Shown here in pieces: positions 1-8,929 of a stretch of DNA of 64,000 nucleotides. The stretch comes from Albidovulum inexpectatum (GTDB lineage: Bacteria > Pseudomonadota > Alphaproteobacteria > Rhodobacterales > Rhodobacteraceae), in contig NZ_PRDS01000006.1 in assembly GCF_002927635.1 (NCBI RefSeq), forward strand, positions 124,001 to 188,000, read 5' to 3'. Below the pieces are notes generated by a model, which searched no databases, was not told the origin of the DNA, and saw only the letters and a list, made by a program, of their open reading frames with translations. Each line of letters begins with the position of its first letter. Positions within the stretch are counted from its first letter, which is position 1. The position numbers and the translations under genes were made by a program.

Positions 1-240
1 TTCACGCCAATCGCGATACAACTGGGCCACTCGCTGGGTCTTGATCCTCGGGGCCTGGTCGTCGCGGTGATGTTCGCGGCTTCCGCCGCCTTCTCGACGC
101 CGATCGGCTATCAGACCAACATGCTGGTCTACGGGCCGGGCGGGTACCGATTCACCGATTATCTGAAGGCCGGCATTCCGCTCAACCTGATGCTGGCCGT
201 TACCGCGAGCATCATGATCCCGATCATCTGGCCGTTGTGA
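1..240 (+). CDS. SLC13-family permease, C-terminal fragment
   Basis: The reading frame is open from base 1 and ends in TGA at 238-240, leaving 79 residues of a gene that begins before the window. The visible part carries the conserved stretch AASAAFSTPIGYQTNMLVYG followed by GGYRFTDYLKAGIPLN and a final hydrophobic helix. This is the usual end of the divalent anion:sodium symporter family (SLC13, ArsB/NhaD superfamily), which imports dicarboxylates or sulfate through the inner membrane. Whether regulatory TrkA-C domains lie upstream cannot be seen, so the substrate is unknown. Confidence 0.85.
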   Translation, partial: FTPIAIQLGHSLGLDPRGLVVAVMFAASAAFSTPIGYQTNMLVYGPGGYRFTDYLKAGIPLNLMLAVTASIMIPIIWPL

Positions 241-330
241 CGTCATGCGTGGGGTCGGTCGTTCGATGGCGGATCCGGTCTGCCATCCGTTGCGGAGGTG
301 CGGACACGGGGCGCCGCGCAGGGTTTCGCG

Positions 331-350
331 CCGCTGGTAGCCGCTGGTAG
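331..350. repeat. Exact tandem 10-bp repeat upstream of yebC
   Basis: CCGCTGGTAG occurs twice back to back at 331-340 and 341-350 in the 196-bp gap between the SLC13 gene and yebC. It lies just upstream of the proposed yebC promoter. It could be a replication-slippage duplication or a regulatory direct repeat; nothing else supports a function. Confidence 0.5.
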
Positions 351-363
351 ATGTCCGTCGGGC

Positions 364-392
364 TTGCGGCCCGCCCGGCGGCTGTCCTATAG
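364..392 (+). promoter_or_regulatory. Probable sigma-70 promoter of yebC
   Basis: TTGCGG at 364-369 and CTATAG at 387-392 are separated by 17 bp and lie about 45 bp before the yebC start. Spacing and both hexamers fit alphaproteobacterial housekeeping promoters. This is a prediction by eye only. Confidence 0.45.
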
Positions 393-436
393 AGGCCCGC
401 GACCAGATAAACCCCGAAACATCGACGGAGCATGTC

Positions 437-1177
437 ATGGCGGGCCACTCCAAATGGGCCAACATCCAGCATCGCAAGGGCCGGCAGGACGCCGCGCGGT
501 CCAAGCTGTTTTCGAAACTGTCCAAGGAGATCACCGTCGCGGCCAAGATGGGTGATCCCGACCCCGAAAAGAACCCGCGCCTGCGCCTGGCCGTAAAGGC
601 CGCCCGTGCGGCCTCGATGCCCAAGGACGTGATCGAGCGCGCGATCAAGAAATCCTCGGGCGGAGATTCCGCAGACTATACCGAGATCCGTTATGAAGGC
701 TATGGCCCGGGCGGGATCGCGATCATCGTCGAGGCGATGACTGACAACCTGAACCGCACCGCATCAAACGTGCGTTCTACCTTTACCAAATATGGCGGCA
801 ACCTGGGCACGACGGGTTCGGTCAGCTACATGTTCGACCGCGTGGGCGAGATCAAGTATCCGGCCTCGGTGGGTGACCCCGACACCGTCCTGATGGCCGC
901 GATCGAGGCCGGCGCCGACGACGTGGAATCGGATGAAGAGGGACACTGGATCTATTGCGCCGATACCGAGCTTTCGGCCGTATCGGACGCCCTGGAAAAG
1001 GTTCTGGGGGAATCCGAGGAATCGAAACTGGTCTGGCGCCCGCAGAACCGCACCCAGGTCGATCTCGAGACGGCGCAGAAGCTGATGAAGCTGATCGAGG
1101 CGCTGGAGGACGATGACGACGTTCAGTCCGTCACCGCCAATTTCGACGTCTCGGAAGAAACCGCGGCGCAACTGTAA
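437..1177 (+). CDS. yebC: YebC/PmpR/TACO1-family protein
   Basis: This 246-residue protein opens with the family signature [15 protein letters not shown] and carries the conserved [23 protein letters not shown] block (split here by its middle YGPGG motif), typical of full-length YebC. Members are cytoplasmic. They were long annotated as transcriptional regulators and are now linked to translation, where they help ribosomes through difficult proline-rich stretches. A GGAG at 427-430 precedes the ATG. In many bacteria yebC lies beside ruvC; here the right-hand neighbour is convergent argP, only 9 bp away. The acidic C-terminus (EDDDD) is normal for the family. Confidence 0.95.
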   Translation: MAGHSKWANIQHRKGRQDAARSKLFSKLSKEITVAAKMGDPDPEKNPRLRLAVKAARAASMPKDVIERAIKKSSGGDSADYTEIRYEGYGPGGIAIIVEAMTDNLNRTASNVRSTFTKYGGNLGTTGSVSYMFDRVGEIKYPASVGDPDTVLMAAIEAGADDVESDEEGHWIYCADTELSAVSDALEKVLGESEESKLVWRPQNRTQVDLETAQKLMKLIEALEDDDDVQSVTANFDVSEETAAQL

Positions 1178-1186
1178 CCGTGCGGC

Positions 1187-2065
1187 TCAGGCCGGGCGCA
1201 ATACGCGCCTGGCCCGACGCCGGATCGCATCTGTCAGGGGCGCAAGCGCCTTTGCGGTCAGCCGCCCCACTTGCCAGTACAGCATCACATCCAGCGGTCG
1301 GTCCGCCAGCGCAACCAGCGCGCCGGTTGCCAGTTCATGGCGCACCAGCGGTTCAGGGTTCATGCCCCATCCCATGCCAAGTCTGGCAGCCTCGACGAAA
1401 CCGGTCGAAGACGGAAGGTAATGGCCGGGCAGGGCAAGTCGCCGACCGCAGACCTCCTCGGCCCAGTCGGCTTGCAGGCGGTCTTTCAGGTTGAAGATCA
1501 GCGCGGGCGCGCGGCTCAGCGCCTCGGCGGTGGGGCCGTCGGGAAACCAGCGTGCGACGAAGTCCGGACTGGCTGTTGCCAGATAGCGCAGTACGCCCAG
1601 CGGATAAGCGTCGCAACCGGCGATCGGGCCGGGATGCGAGGTAACCGCGGCCTGTACCTCGCCGCGCCGCAGCCATTCGGCCGAGTGGTCCTGATCGTCG
1701 ATCACGATGTCGAACAGCATGCCATCCGTTTCGGCCAATGCAGACAAGACCCAAATGGCGACACTGTCGGCATTGACGGCGATCCGCACGACGGGGCGTT
1801 CGGCCTGGCTTGCCAGCCCAAGGTCCTGGGCCAGCGCGCGCTCCAGAAGTCTAAGATCCTCGGCGTGGCGGGCCAGCCGCGCGCCGATCGGCGTGGGGCG
1901 GGCAGGCTGTTCCCGAAGAATCAGCGCCGCTCCCACGCGTTCTTCCAGCGCGCGGATGCGCTGCGACACCGCAGATGGCGTGACATTCAGTTCATGGGCC
2001 GCGGCCTCGAAGGATCCCACGCGCAGGATCGTCGCCAGGGTTTCCAGGTGAATGGGGTCAAACAT
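1187..2065 (-). CDS. argP: LysR-family regulator of the ArgP/LysG type
   Basis: The 292-residue protein has an N-terminal winged helix-turn-helix (roughly residues 2-60; FEAAAHELNVTPSAVSQRIR is the recognition region) and a LysR effector-binding domain. It is transcribed away from lysE across an 86-bp AT-rich gap. That arrangement is the classic LysG-LysE one, in which the regulator senses intracellular lysine or arginine and turns on export of the excess. Length matches ArgP/IciA proteins (about 300). The effector (Lys, Arg or other basic amino acid) cannot be told from the sequence. Confidence 0.9.
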   Translation of the reverse strand: MFDPIHLETLATILRVGSFEAAAHELNVTPSAVSQRIRALEERVGAALILREQPARPTPIGARLARHAEDLRLLERALAQDLGLASQAERPVVRIAVNADSVAIWVLSALAETDGMLFDIVIDDQDHSAEWLRRGEVQAAVTSHPGPIAGCDAYPLGVLRYLATASPDFVARWFPDGPTAEALSRAPALIFNLKDRLQADWAEEVCGRRLALPGHYLPSSTGFVEAARLGMGWGMNPEPLVRHELATGALVALADRPLDVMLYWQVGRLTAKALAPLTDAIRRRARRVLRPA

Positions 2066-2151
2066 GAAGCAGAACTTAACCCGGGTTCATTAAATTAAAT
2101 AGACTGAATTTCCTGCCGACGCTATCCACGGGCCGGAAATGGAGGACGGAC
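2066..2151. promoter_or_regulatory. Divergent argP-lysE control region
   Basis: This 86-bp gap is unusually AT-rich for the window between 2070 and 2115. It contains a perfect 10-bp palindrome AACCCGGGTT at 2078-2087 and a TTCA...TGAA inverted pair (2086-2089 and 2105-2108) framing an A/T tract. LysR-type regulators bind such imperfect dyads between divergent genes, so this is the likely ArgP site. The lysE ribosome site GGAGGA lies at 2141-2146. Confidence 0.5.
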
Positions 2152-2757
2152 ATGTTCGCCGCGGCGGTATCGGGCTTCAAGTTGACAATCGGGTTGATCA
2201 TGGCGATCGGCGCCCAGAATGCCTTTGTTCTGCGACAGGGGCTGCGGCGCGAGCATGTTCTGCTATGTGTCCTGTTCTGTGCGGCCTCGGATGCGATCCT
2301 GATTGCCGCGGGGATCGTCGGGCTGTCGGCCGCGAATGCGGCTTTTCCGTGGTTGGGGGATGCCCTGCGTTGGGGCGGCGTGGCCTTTCTGACGGTCTAT
2401 GCGTTGCGCGCGCTGTGGTCGGCCTGGCGCGGCCAGCAGGCGTTGACCCCGGCATCGGGGGCCGCGCCGTCCTCGGCCTGGCGCGTCATTGCGATACTTG
2501 CGGCAATCACCTGGCTGAACCCGCATGTCTATCTGGACACGGTCGTTCTGATCGGATCGGTTGCCTCGCAATTTCCGGGGCGCGAGCTGGCCTTTGGCAT
2601 CGGTGCCGCCTGTGGGTCGTTGATCTTCTTTCTCTCTCTGGGCTTTGGCGCGCGTCTGTTGGGGCCGATCTTCGCACGCCCGGCGGCATGGCGTGTTCTT
2701 GACCTGGCCGTGGCTGGCATCATGGGGGCGATAGCCTTCGATCTTGCAATGGCCTGA
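2152..2757 (+). CDS. lysE: LysE/ArgO-family basic amino acid exporter
   Basis: This 201-residue, strongly hydrophobic protein has about six membrane segments and the LysE N-terminal pattern (FKLTIGLIMAIGAQNAFVLR, with G-x-Q-N in the first helix). The family exports lysine and/or arginine by proton antiport. GGAGGA sits 5 bp before the ATG. Divergence from argP supports effector-controlled expression. The gene ends 20 bp before an EamA transporter gene in the same direction, so the two may be co-transcribed. Confidence 0.93.
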   Translation: MFAAAVSGFKLTIGLIMAIGAQNAFVLRQGLRREHVLLCVLFCAASDAILIAAGIVGLSAANAAFPWLGDALRWGGVAFLTVYALRALWSAWRGQQALTPASGAAPSSAWRVIAILAAITWLNPHVYLDTVVLIGSVASQFPGRELAFGIGAACGSLIFFLSLGFGARLLGPIFARPAAWRVLDLAVAGIMGAIAFDLAMA

Positions 2758-2777
2758 GCCTTGCGCATCACCGCGGG

Positions 2778-3701
2778 ATGCGTTCATCTCGCGGCATGAA
2801 CGCCGTCATGTCAGCCCGCCCTGTCGTCGGTGTCCTGTGGATGCTGGCCACGGGGCTGTGTTTTGTTGCGGTGACGGGCATCGTGCATCACCTGGGAACC
2901 GGTCTTCCGGCGGTGCAGGCGGCCTTCATTCGCTTTCTGTTCGGGATCGTCTTTGTCGCGCCGACCCTGATACCGGTGCTGCGCACGGGCATTCCGGTGG
3001 GCACGTGGCGGCTGGCGCTGGGCCGGGGCGCGCTGCACCTGCTGGCGGTCACGTTGTGGTTCCATGCCATGGCCCGCGTGCCCGTGGCCGAGGTCACGGC
3101 GATCGGCTACCTGAACCCGATCGTCGTCACGCTGGGCGCGGCGCTGTTTCTGGGCGAACACTTGGCCACGCGGCGGATCCTGGCTATCGCGGTGGCATTG
3201 CTGGGGGCGTTGATCGTCCTCAGGCCGGGTTTTCGCGAAATCACTCCGGGTCATCTGGCCCAGCTTGGCGCGGCCACGTCCTTTGGCCTGTCCTATCTTC
3301 TGGCCAAGCGGTTGACATCGCTTCTGCCGGCAAGCGTCGTGGTTGGGCTTCTGTCGCTGATCGTCACCGCAGGTCTGGCGCCCTTTGCGCTGGCCGTCTG
3401 GGTGCCCCCGACGCCGGAGCAGGTGGCCTGGCTGGGGGTCGTCGCGATCTTTGCGACCATGGGGCACTATACGATGACGCGCGCCTTTGCCGCGGCGCCG
3501 ATGGCGGTGACGCAGCCCGTGACCTTCCTGCAGCTGATCTGGGCGTCGATCCTTGGCGCGACGATCTTCGACGAAGCGATCGACCCGATGGTCATTCTGG
3601 GCGGAGCCATGATCATCGGGGCGATCAGCTACATCACCTGGCGCGAGTCGCGTATCCGGCAGCGTCCCGTCACGCCATCATCGGGCGCGGGCAAGTTCTG
3701 A
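2778..3701 (+). CDS. EamA/DMT-family transporter
   Basis: The 307-residue protein has about ten predicted helices arranged as two EamA repeats, including the end-of-repeat motif AEVTAIGYLNPIVVTLGAALFLGE. Members export amino acids, metabolites or drugs; the substrate is not predictable. The first ATG is used here, but ATGs at 2796 and 2808 are also possible and none has a strong ribosome site. It follows lysE by 20 bp and converges on choV with a 4-bp gap. Confidence 0.88.
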   Translation: MRSSRGMNAVMSARPVVGVLWMLATGLCFVAVTGIVHHLGTGLPAVQAAFIRFLFGIVFVAPTLIPVLRTGIPVGTWRLALGRGALHLLAVTLWFHAMARVPVAEVTAIGYLNPIVVTLGAALFLGEHLATRRILAIAVALLGALIVLRPGFREITPGHLAQLGAATSFGLSYLLAKRLTSLLPASVVVGLLSLIVTAGLAPFALAVWVPPTPEQVAWLGVVAIFATMGHYTMTRAFAAAPMAVTQPVTFLQLIWASILGATIFDEAIDPMVILGGAMIIGAISYITWRESRIRQRPVTPSSGAGKF

Positions 3702-3705
3702 CCGC

Positions 3706-4734
3706 CTATCCGCGCGGGTCCAGAAGACGGCCCAGGACGCTTTCGCGCGTGATCCGTCCCAACGACCGCCCGCCATCGACCACGGCAAGGGCCGGAACCT
3801 CGCGCAGACGCGCCATGACCTCGCGGATCGGGGCTGAAGGAGCAATCTCGGGCACCGAAGGTGCGCGCGCGCCGCCGGGCTCCATGACGTCGCTTGCAGT
3901 CAGGACGCCCAGGGGATTCATGTGGGCCACAAAGTCGGCCACGTAATCCGATGCCGGATTTGCAATGATTTCGCGTGCGGTTCCGCACTGGACGATGCGT
4001 CCGCCCTCCATCAGCGCAATGCGGTTGCCGATCTTGAACGCCTCGTCCAGATCGTGGCTGACAAAGATGATCGTGCGCTGCAGGCGTTCCTGCAACTCCA
4101 GCAGTTCGTCCTGCAACCGCGTGCGGATCAACGGGTCGAGCGCCGAGAAGGGTTCGTCCATCAACAGGATGGGAGCATCGGTCGCAAAGGCCCGTGCCAG
4201 CCCGACCCGCTGCTGCATGCCGCCCGACAGCTCGCCCACCTTGCGATCGGCCCAGTCGGACAGGCCCACAAGCTCCAGCTGGTGATCGACCTTCTCACGC
4301 CGCGCACGCGAGGACAGCCCGGCCAGCTCCAGCCCAAGGCCCACATTCTCGCGCACGCTGCGCCATGGCAGCAGTCCGAACTGCTGGAACACCATGGCCA
4401 CGCATTCGCGGCGCACACGCAACAGGTCGGCCGGGGTGGCGCCGACCACGTCGCAATCCCAGCCGTCCACATGGATGCGAACCGACCCGCGGCAGACCGG
4501 GTTCAGCCCGTTGACCGCGCGCAACAGCGTGGACTTGCCCGAACCGGACAGCCCCATCAGAACCAGAATCTCGCCGGTATTCACGGTCAACGAGCAGTCG
4601 TGGACGCCCAGGACCTGGCCGGTGCGTTGCTGGATCTCGCTGCGGTCCAGCCCCTGGTCCATCAGGGGCAGGGCGCGCTCGGGATGGTCGCCAAAGACGA
4701 TGTTCACCTTGTCGAATTCGACCGCGACGCTCAT
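3706..4734 (-). CDS. choV: Choline/betaine ABC transporter ATP-binding subunit
   Basis: This 342-residue ATPase has Walker A GLSGSGKST (residues 61-69), signature LSGGMQQRVG and Walker B ILLMDEPFSALD. The N-terminal extension before Walker A is the ProV/OpuAA form. After the ATPase there is only a short, CBS-like tail of about 65 residues, shorter than the two full CBS domains of E. coli ProV. Its ATG overlaps the choW stop (ATGA), so the two are translationally coupled. Together with ChoW and ChoX it forms an inner-membrane importer for choline (or betaine). Confidence 0.92.
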   Translation of the reverse strand: MSVAVEFDKVNIVFGDHPERALPLMDQGLDRSEIQQRTGQVLGVHDCSLTVNTGEILVLMGLSGSGKSTLLRAVNGLNPVCRGSVRIHVDGWDCDVVGATPADLLRVRRECVAMVFQQFGLLPWRSVRENVGLGLELAGLSSRARREKVDHQLELVGLSDWADRKVGELSGGMQQRVGLARAFATDAPILLMDEPFSALDPLIRTRLQDELLELQERLQRTIIFVSHDLDEAFKIGNRIALMEGGRIVQCGTAREIIANPASDYVADFVAHMNPLGVLTASDVMEPGGARAPSVPEIAPSAPIREVMARLREVPALAVVDGGRSLGRITRESVLGRLLDPRG

Positions 4735-5567
4735 TTCGCCCCTCCGATCCTCAGCATCCGATCCAGGATGATGGCCACGACGACGATGACGAAGCCGGAT
4801 TCAAAACCCAGCGCCGTGTTGACCGAGTTCAGCGCCCGCACGACCGGCACGCCCAGGCCATTGGCACCGACCAGGGCGGCGATGACCACCATGGACAGCG
4901 ACAGCATGATGGTCTGGTTCAGACCGGCCATGATCTGGGGCAGGGCATAGGGCAGCTCGGCCTTCCAAAGGATCTGGCGCCTTGTGCCGCCAAAGGCCGT
5001 CACGGCTTCGAGCAGTGGCTGCGGTGTCGACGACACACCCAGATGCGTCAGGCGGATCGGCGCGGGCAGCACGAAAATGACCGTGGCGATCAGGCCCGGC
5101 ACCATGCCGATGCCGAAGAACACGATGGCCGGGATAAGATAGACGAAGGTTGGCAGCGTCTGCATCAGGTCCAGCACCGGGCGCATCGCCGCATACAGGC
5201 GCGGACGATGCGCGGCCGCAATACCGATCGGAACGCCCGCAGCCATGCAGATCACGCATGATGACAGGACCAGCGTCAGGCTTTCGGTCGTCTCTTTCCA
5301 ATAGCCCTGGTTCAAGATGAACAGGAACCCGGCAAGGACCAGCAGGCAGGCCTTCCAGCTACGTTGCAAGAGCCACGTCAACGCGACAAAGGCGGCGATG
5401 ACAACGATGGGATGCGGGGTTTGCAGGACCCAAAGGATGCTGTCGATCAGCCATTCCATTGCCGTTGCCATGGCGTCGAAGAAGGGCGCCGCATTGTCCT
5501 TCAGCCATTCGAAGGCCTGTTTTGCGGTCTTTCCCACCGGGATCTTGTGGTCAGTCAGCCAGTCCAT
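4731..5567 (-). CDS. choW: Choline/betaine ABC transporter permease
   Basis: The 278-residue membrane protein carries the binding-protein-dependent permease domain. The stretch LLEAVTAFGGTRRQILWKAE matches the EAA loop that contacts the ATPase. It is of the ProW/OpuAB type. It lies between choX (110 bp upstream, with a hairpin in the gap) and choV (4-bp ATGA overlap). The bet genes just across the divergent promoter point to choline as substrate. Confidence 0.92.
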   Translation of the reverse strand: MDWLTDHKIPVGKTAKQAFEWLKDNAAPFFDAMATAMEWLIDSILWVLQTPHPIVVIAAFVALTWLLQRSWKACLLVLAGFLFILNQGYWKETTESLTLVLSSCVICMAAGVPIGIAAAHRPRLYAAMRPVLDLMQTLPTFVYLIPAIVFFGIGMVPGLIATVIFVLPAPIRLTHLGVSSTPQPLLEAVTAFGGTRRQILWKAELPYALPQIMAGLNQTIMLSLSMVVIAALVGANGLGVPVVRALNSVNTALGFESGFVIVVVAIILDRMLRIGGAK

Positions 5568-5644
5568 GCCTCAATCCTGGAGCGCGCCGCCATGCCGGGC
5601 GGTGCGTCTTGCTGGGGTTCGTTTTGGGGGGAAGGGAAAGCATT

Positions 5645-5670
5645 GGCCCCGCGGTCAGACCCGCGGGGCC
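5645..5670 (-). other. Intercistronic hairpin between choX and choW
   Basis: GGCCCCGCGG (5645-5654) and CCGCGGGGCC (5661-5670) form a perfect 10-bp stem with a 6-base loop, right after the choX stop. No T-run follows in the transcribed (minus) direction, so it is not a standard terminator. Stem-loops after the binding-protein gene often stabilise that part of an ABC-transporter mRNA so that more binding protein than permease is made; that role is inferred here. Confidence 0.7.
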
Positions 5671-5677
5671 GGGCGCA

Positions 5678-6622
5678 TCAGTTCAGCGCGGCCTTGACCG
5701 CGGCCAAGGCGTCGCCGCCATCCTTGGTCGTGACGCCGTCAAGCCAGGCCTCCAGAACCTCGGGATGGGCCGCCAGCCACGCGCGCGCGGCATCGCGCGG
5801 GTCTTCGCCGTCATTCAGGATGGCGCCCATGATCTCGTTTTCCATCTCCAGCGAGAACTTCAGGTTCTGCAGGAACTTGCCGACATTCGGGCATTCGGCG
5901 GCAAAGCCCGCGCGGGTATTGGTATAGACCTCGGCGCCGCCGAAATTGGGGCCAAAGACGTCATCGCCGCCCGTCAGGTAGGTCAACTCGAAATTGGCAT
6001 TCATCGGATGGGGTTCCCAACCCAGGAACACGATCGGCTTGCCGTCGGCATCGGCCTTGGCGACCTGGGCCAGCATGCCCTGTTCGCTGCTTTCGACCAG
6101 CTCAAAGCCCTTCAGGCCGAACATGTCGTTTTCGATCATGTCCAGGATCAGGCGGTTGCCGTCATTGCCCGGCTCGATGCCATAGATCTTGCCATCCAGC
6201 TCGTCACGGTGCTTGGCGATGTCGGCAAAGTCCGTGATGCCCAGTTCGGCGCCGGCCTTGTTCGTGGCCAACGTGTATTTCGCGCCTTCAAGGTTTTTCG
6301 CGATCGTCTCGACCGTACCCGCCTCGCGATAGGGGGCGATATCGGCCTCCATCGTGGGCATCCAGTTGCCCAGGAACACGTCGATGTCCCCCTGGGCCAG
6401 ACCGGTATAGGTCACCGGTACCGAAAGGACCTTGGTTTCGGTCTCATAGCCCAGAGCCTCGAGGATCGTGGTCGCAACCGCGGTCGTGGCGGTGATATCG
6501 GTCCAGCCGACATCCGAGAAGACGACCTTGTCGCAGCCCGCGCCGCTGGCCTGTGTCGCGCCCGCCAGCGTGACCGCGGCCAGAAGGGCCGCCCCTAGTG
6601 TCTTGGAGAGTGTCATTCGCAT
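5678..6622 (-). CDS. choX: Choline/betaine ABC transporter substrate-binding protein
   Basis: This OpuAC-type periplasmic binding protein is 314 residues from the ATG at 6622, which has GGGAG 5 bases before it. A longer in-frame start at 6652 would lie inside the BetI operator and is rejected. It begins with a Sec signal peptide ending near TQASGAG, followed by CDKVVFSDVGWTDITATT and VFLGNWMPTM, the usual ligand-pocket regions with Trp/Tyr residues. It captures choline for ChoW/ChoV. It is the first gene of the operon and lies 14 bp from a BetI operator, so it is probably repressed by BetI when choline is absent. Confidence 0.92.
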   Translation of the reverse strand: MRMTLSKTLGAALLAAVTLAGATQASGAGCDKVVFSDVGWTDITATTAVATTILEALGYETETKVLSVPVTYTGLAQGDIDVFLGNWMPTMEADIAPYREAGTVETIAKNLEGAKYTLATNKAGAELGITDFADIAKHRDELDGKIYGIEPGNDGNRLILDMIENDMFGLKGFELVESSEQGMLAQVAKADADGKPIVFLGWEPHPMNANFELTYLTGGDDVFGPNFGGAEVYTNTRAGFAAECPNVGKFLQNLKFSLEMENEIMGAILNDGEDPRDAARAWLAAHPEVLEAWLDGVTTKDGGDALAAVKAALN

Positions 6623-6636
6623 GCTCCCTGCTTTTC

Positions 6637-6656
6637 TTGATTGATGAGTCAATAAA
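6637..6656. promoter_or_regulatory. BetI operator in front of choX
   Basis: TTGATTGATGAGTCAATAAA contains the dyad ATTGA-N4-TCAAT and lies 14 bp upstream of the choX start. Sixteen of its 20 bases are shared with the site at 6781-6800, and all differences fall in the 4-base spacer. The core agrees, from memory, with the ATTGA/TCAAT boxes described for BetI in other bacteria. Confidence 0.85.
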
Positions 6657-6780
6657 CTTCATGCGGCGGCGTGTTTGCAAGCGGATTCTCCGCCCACCAT
6701 CCGGTTGGGTGCCGCGCGACAGCCTAATCCACGTTGAAGCAAAGTGAAAGCAACCCGCCTGGCATGACGCGCGTTTTTTC

Positions 6781-6800
6781 TTGATTGACGGATCAATAAA
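6781..6800. promoter_or_regulatory. BetI operator in front of betI
   Basis: TTGATTGACGGATCAATAAA has the same ATTGA-N4-TCAAT dyad as the site before choX and lies 36 bp before the betI start. Both copies are preceded by a TTTTC run. This position fits autorepression of betIBA by the choline-responsive repressor. Confidence 0.85.
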
Positions 6801-6836
6801 TGATCGGCTAGCAGGCGTCAAACACAAGAGGTTGCC

Positions 6837-7418
6837 ATGCCCAAGGTCGGAGCCGAACCCATAAGAAAGGCCGCGCTGGTGTGGGCCACGATCACCGAGA
6901 TCGGTCGTGCGGGATCGCTGGACGTCACGGTCGCGCAGATCGCGCGCCGTGCCGGCATGTCGTCGGCACTGGCCCATCACTATTTCGGGTCGAAGGAACA
7001 GATATTCCTGGCCGCGATGCGGCATATCCTGACCGTCTATGCGGCCGAGGTGCGTGGTGCGCTTGCCTCGGCCGATGGCCCCCGGGGCCGGGTCGAGGCG
7101 ATCGTGCGGGCCAGCTTTACCACGACCAACTTCCGGCGCGAGGTCATTGGCGCCTGGCTGAACTTCTATGTCCTTGCCCAGACCCAGCCCGAGGCCGCGC
7201 GGCTGCTGTCGATCTATCAGCGCAGGCTGCGGTCGAACCTGGTCCATGACCTGCGCCCGCTCGTTGGCGAACGCGCAGGCCAGGTCGCCGATACGCTGGG
7301 GGCGCTGATCGACGGGGTCTATATCCGCCAGGCGCTGAAGAAGCCCGGTGCCCCGGATGGTGCGGGCGCGACCGAACTGATCCTTTCCTGTCTGGAACGC
7401 GAACTGGAGGCATCATGA
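6837..7418 (+). CDS. betI: TetR-family repressor BetI
   Basis: This 193-residue TetR protein has an N-terminal helix-turn-helix ([20 protein letters not shown], about residues 30-50) typical of BetI. The family represses choline uptake and oxidation genes and is released by choline. Its stop overlaps the betB start as ATGA, and two BetI-type dyads flank the divergent promoter. GAGG at 6828-6831 precedes the ATG. Confidence 0.93.
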   Translation: MPKVGAEPIRKAALVWATITEIGRAGSLDVTVAQIARRAGMSSALAHHYFGSKEQIFLAAMRHILTVYAAEVRGALASADGPRGRVEAIVRASFTTTNFRREVIGAWLNFYVLAQTQPEAARLLSIYQRRLRSNLVHDLRPLVGERAGQVADTLGALIDGVYIRQALKKPGAPDGAGATELILSCLERELEAS

Positions 7419-8866
7419 AGGCGCAACCGAAGGCTAGTCACTTCGTCGACGGCGCGTGGCTCGAGGATGAATCGGGCGCGCCGATCGACGTCATCCATCC
7501 GGCCACGGGCGAGGTCATCGCCCGGGTGCACGAGGCCACCGAAGCCGTCATCGAGCGCGCGCTTGCATCCGCAGAGCGCGCCCAGCGCGAATGGGCCGCC
7601 CTGCGGCCGGTGGAACGCGGCCGGATCCTGCGCCGCGCGGCACAGATCATCCGCGACCGCAACCGCGCGCTGTCCGAACTCGAGACGCTGGATACGGGCA
7701 AGCCGATCCAGGAAACGCTGGTGGCCGATGCGACCTCGGGCGCCGATGCGCTGGAATATTTCGGCGGCCTCGCCCCGGCCGTCACGGGCGAGACCGTGCC
7801 TCTGGGCGGCGACTTCGTCTATACGATACGCGAACCGCTTGGCGTCTGCGTCGGGATCGGTGCCTGGAACTATCCGACCCAGATCGCCTGCTGGAAGGCC
7901 GCGCCCGCGCTGGCCATGGGCAATGCCATGGTCTTCAAGCCCAGCGAGGTGACACCCCTGTCCGCCCTTCAGATTGCCCAGATCTTCGTCGAAGCGGGAC
8001 TGCCGGCGGGGCTGTTCAACGTGGTGCAGGGGCGTGGTGCCGTGGGATCGACCCTGATCCGTGATCCGCGCGTGGCCAAGGTTTCGCTGACCGGCTCGGT
8101 CGAGACTGGGCGCAAGGTCTATTCCGCCGCCGCCGAGGGCATCCGTCACGTGACGATGGAGCTGGGCGGCAAGTCACCCTTGATCGTGTTCGACGATGCC
8201 TCGATCGAGGATGCGGTGGGTGGCGCTCTGCTGGGCAATTTCTATTCCACCGGGCAGGTCTGTTCGAACGGCACGCGCGTCTTCGTGCATCGCGCCATCA
8301 AGGAGAAATTCCTGACCCGGCTGCGCGAGCGCACCGAGTCGATACGCATCGGCGATCCGCTGGACGATGCCACGCAGATGGGACCGCTGGTTTCAGCCCA
8401 GCAGCTGGAGAAGGTCCTGTCCTATATCGAGATCGCGCGGCGCGAAGGCGCACGTCTTGTCACAGGCGGCAACCGTATCCAGCGCCCGGGCTTCTTCATC
8501 GAACCCACGATCTTTGCCGACGTGACCGACGGCATGACCATCGCGCGCGAGGAGATCTTTGGCCCCGTCATGGCCGTGCTGGATTTCAAGGACGAGGACG
8601 AAGTGATCGCACGCGCCAATGCTACCCAGTTCGGTCTGGCCGCCGGGGTCTTTACCCGCGATCTGGCGCGGGCGCACCGGGTGGTTGCGCGGCTTCGGGC
8701 GGGAACGTGCTGGATCAATGCCTATAACCTGACCCCGGTCGAGGCGCCCTTTGGCGGGGTCGGCCTGTCCGGCGTCGGGCGCGAGAATTCGCGCGCCGCG
8801 ATCGACCATTACAGCCAGATCAAGAGCGTCTATGTCGGCCTTGGTCCGGTCGAGGCGCCTTACTGA
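7415..8866 (+). CDS. betB: Betaine-aldehyde dehydrogenase
   Basis: This 483-residue NAD(P)-dependent aldehyde dehydrogenase has the active-site Glu249 ([10 protein letters not shown]) and nucleophile Cys283 ([13 protein letters not shown]). The CSNGTRVF context is characteristic of BetB among aldehyde dehydrogenases. It oxidises betaine aldehyde to glycine betaine, the second step of choline oxidation. It is coupled to betI by an ATGA overlap, with GGAGG just upstream, and is followed by betA after 63 bp. Confidence 0.96.
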   Translation: MKAQPKASHFVDGAWLEDESGAPIDVIHPATGEVIARVHEATEAVIERALASAERAQREWAALRPVERGRILRRAAQIIRDRNRALSELETLDTGKPIQETLVADATSGADALEYFGGLAPAVTGETVPLGGDFVYTIREPLGVCVGIGAWNYPTQIACWKAAPALAMGNAMVFKPSEVTPLSALQIAQIFVEAGLPAGLFNVVQGRGAVGSTLIRDPRVAKVSLTGSVETGRKVYSAAAEGIRHVTMELGGKSPLIVFDDASIEDAVGGALLGNFYSTGQVCSNGTRVFVHRAIKEKFLTRLRERTESIRIGDPLDDATQMGPLVSAQQLEKVLSYIEIARREGARLVTGGNRIQRPGFFIEPTIFADVTDGMTIAREEIFGPVMAVLDFKDEDEVIARANATQFGLAAGVFTRDLARAHRVVARLRAGTCWINAYNLTPVEAPFGGVGLSGVGRENSRAAIDHYSQIKSVYVGLGPVEAPY

Positions 8867-8929
8867 CCGATCCCTGCAGATCAGGACAACCGGGCCGGCC
8901 GTGACCGGCCCCGCATGCGGAGTGGAACG

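Noticed and set aside
6623-6652. Upstream start for choX at 6652
   Set aside because: It lies within the BetI operator, gives a poorer signal peptide, and the ATG at 6622 has a proper ribosome site.
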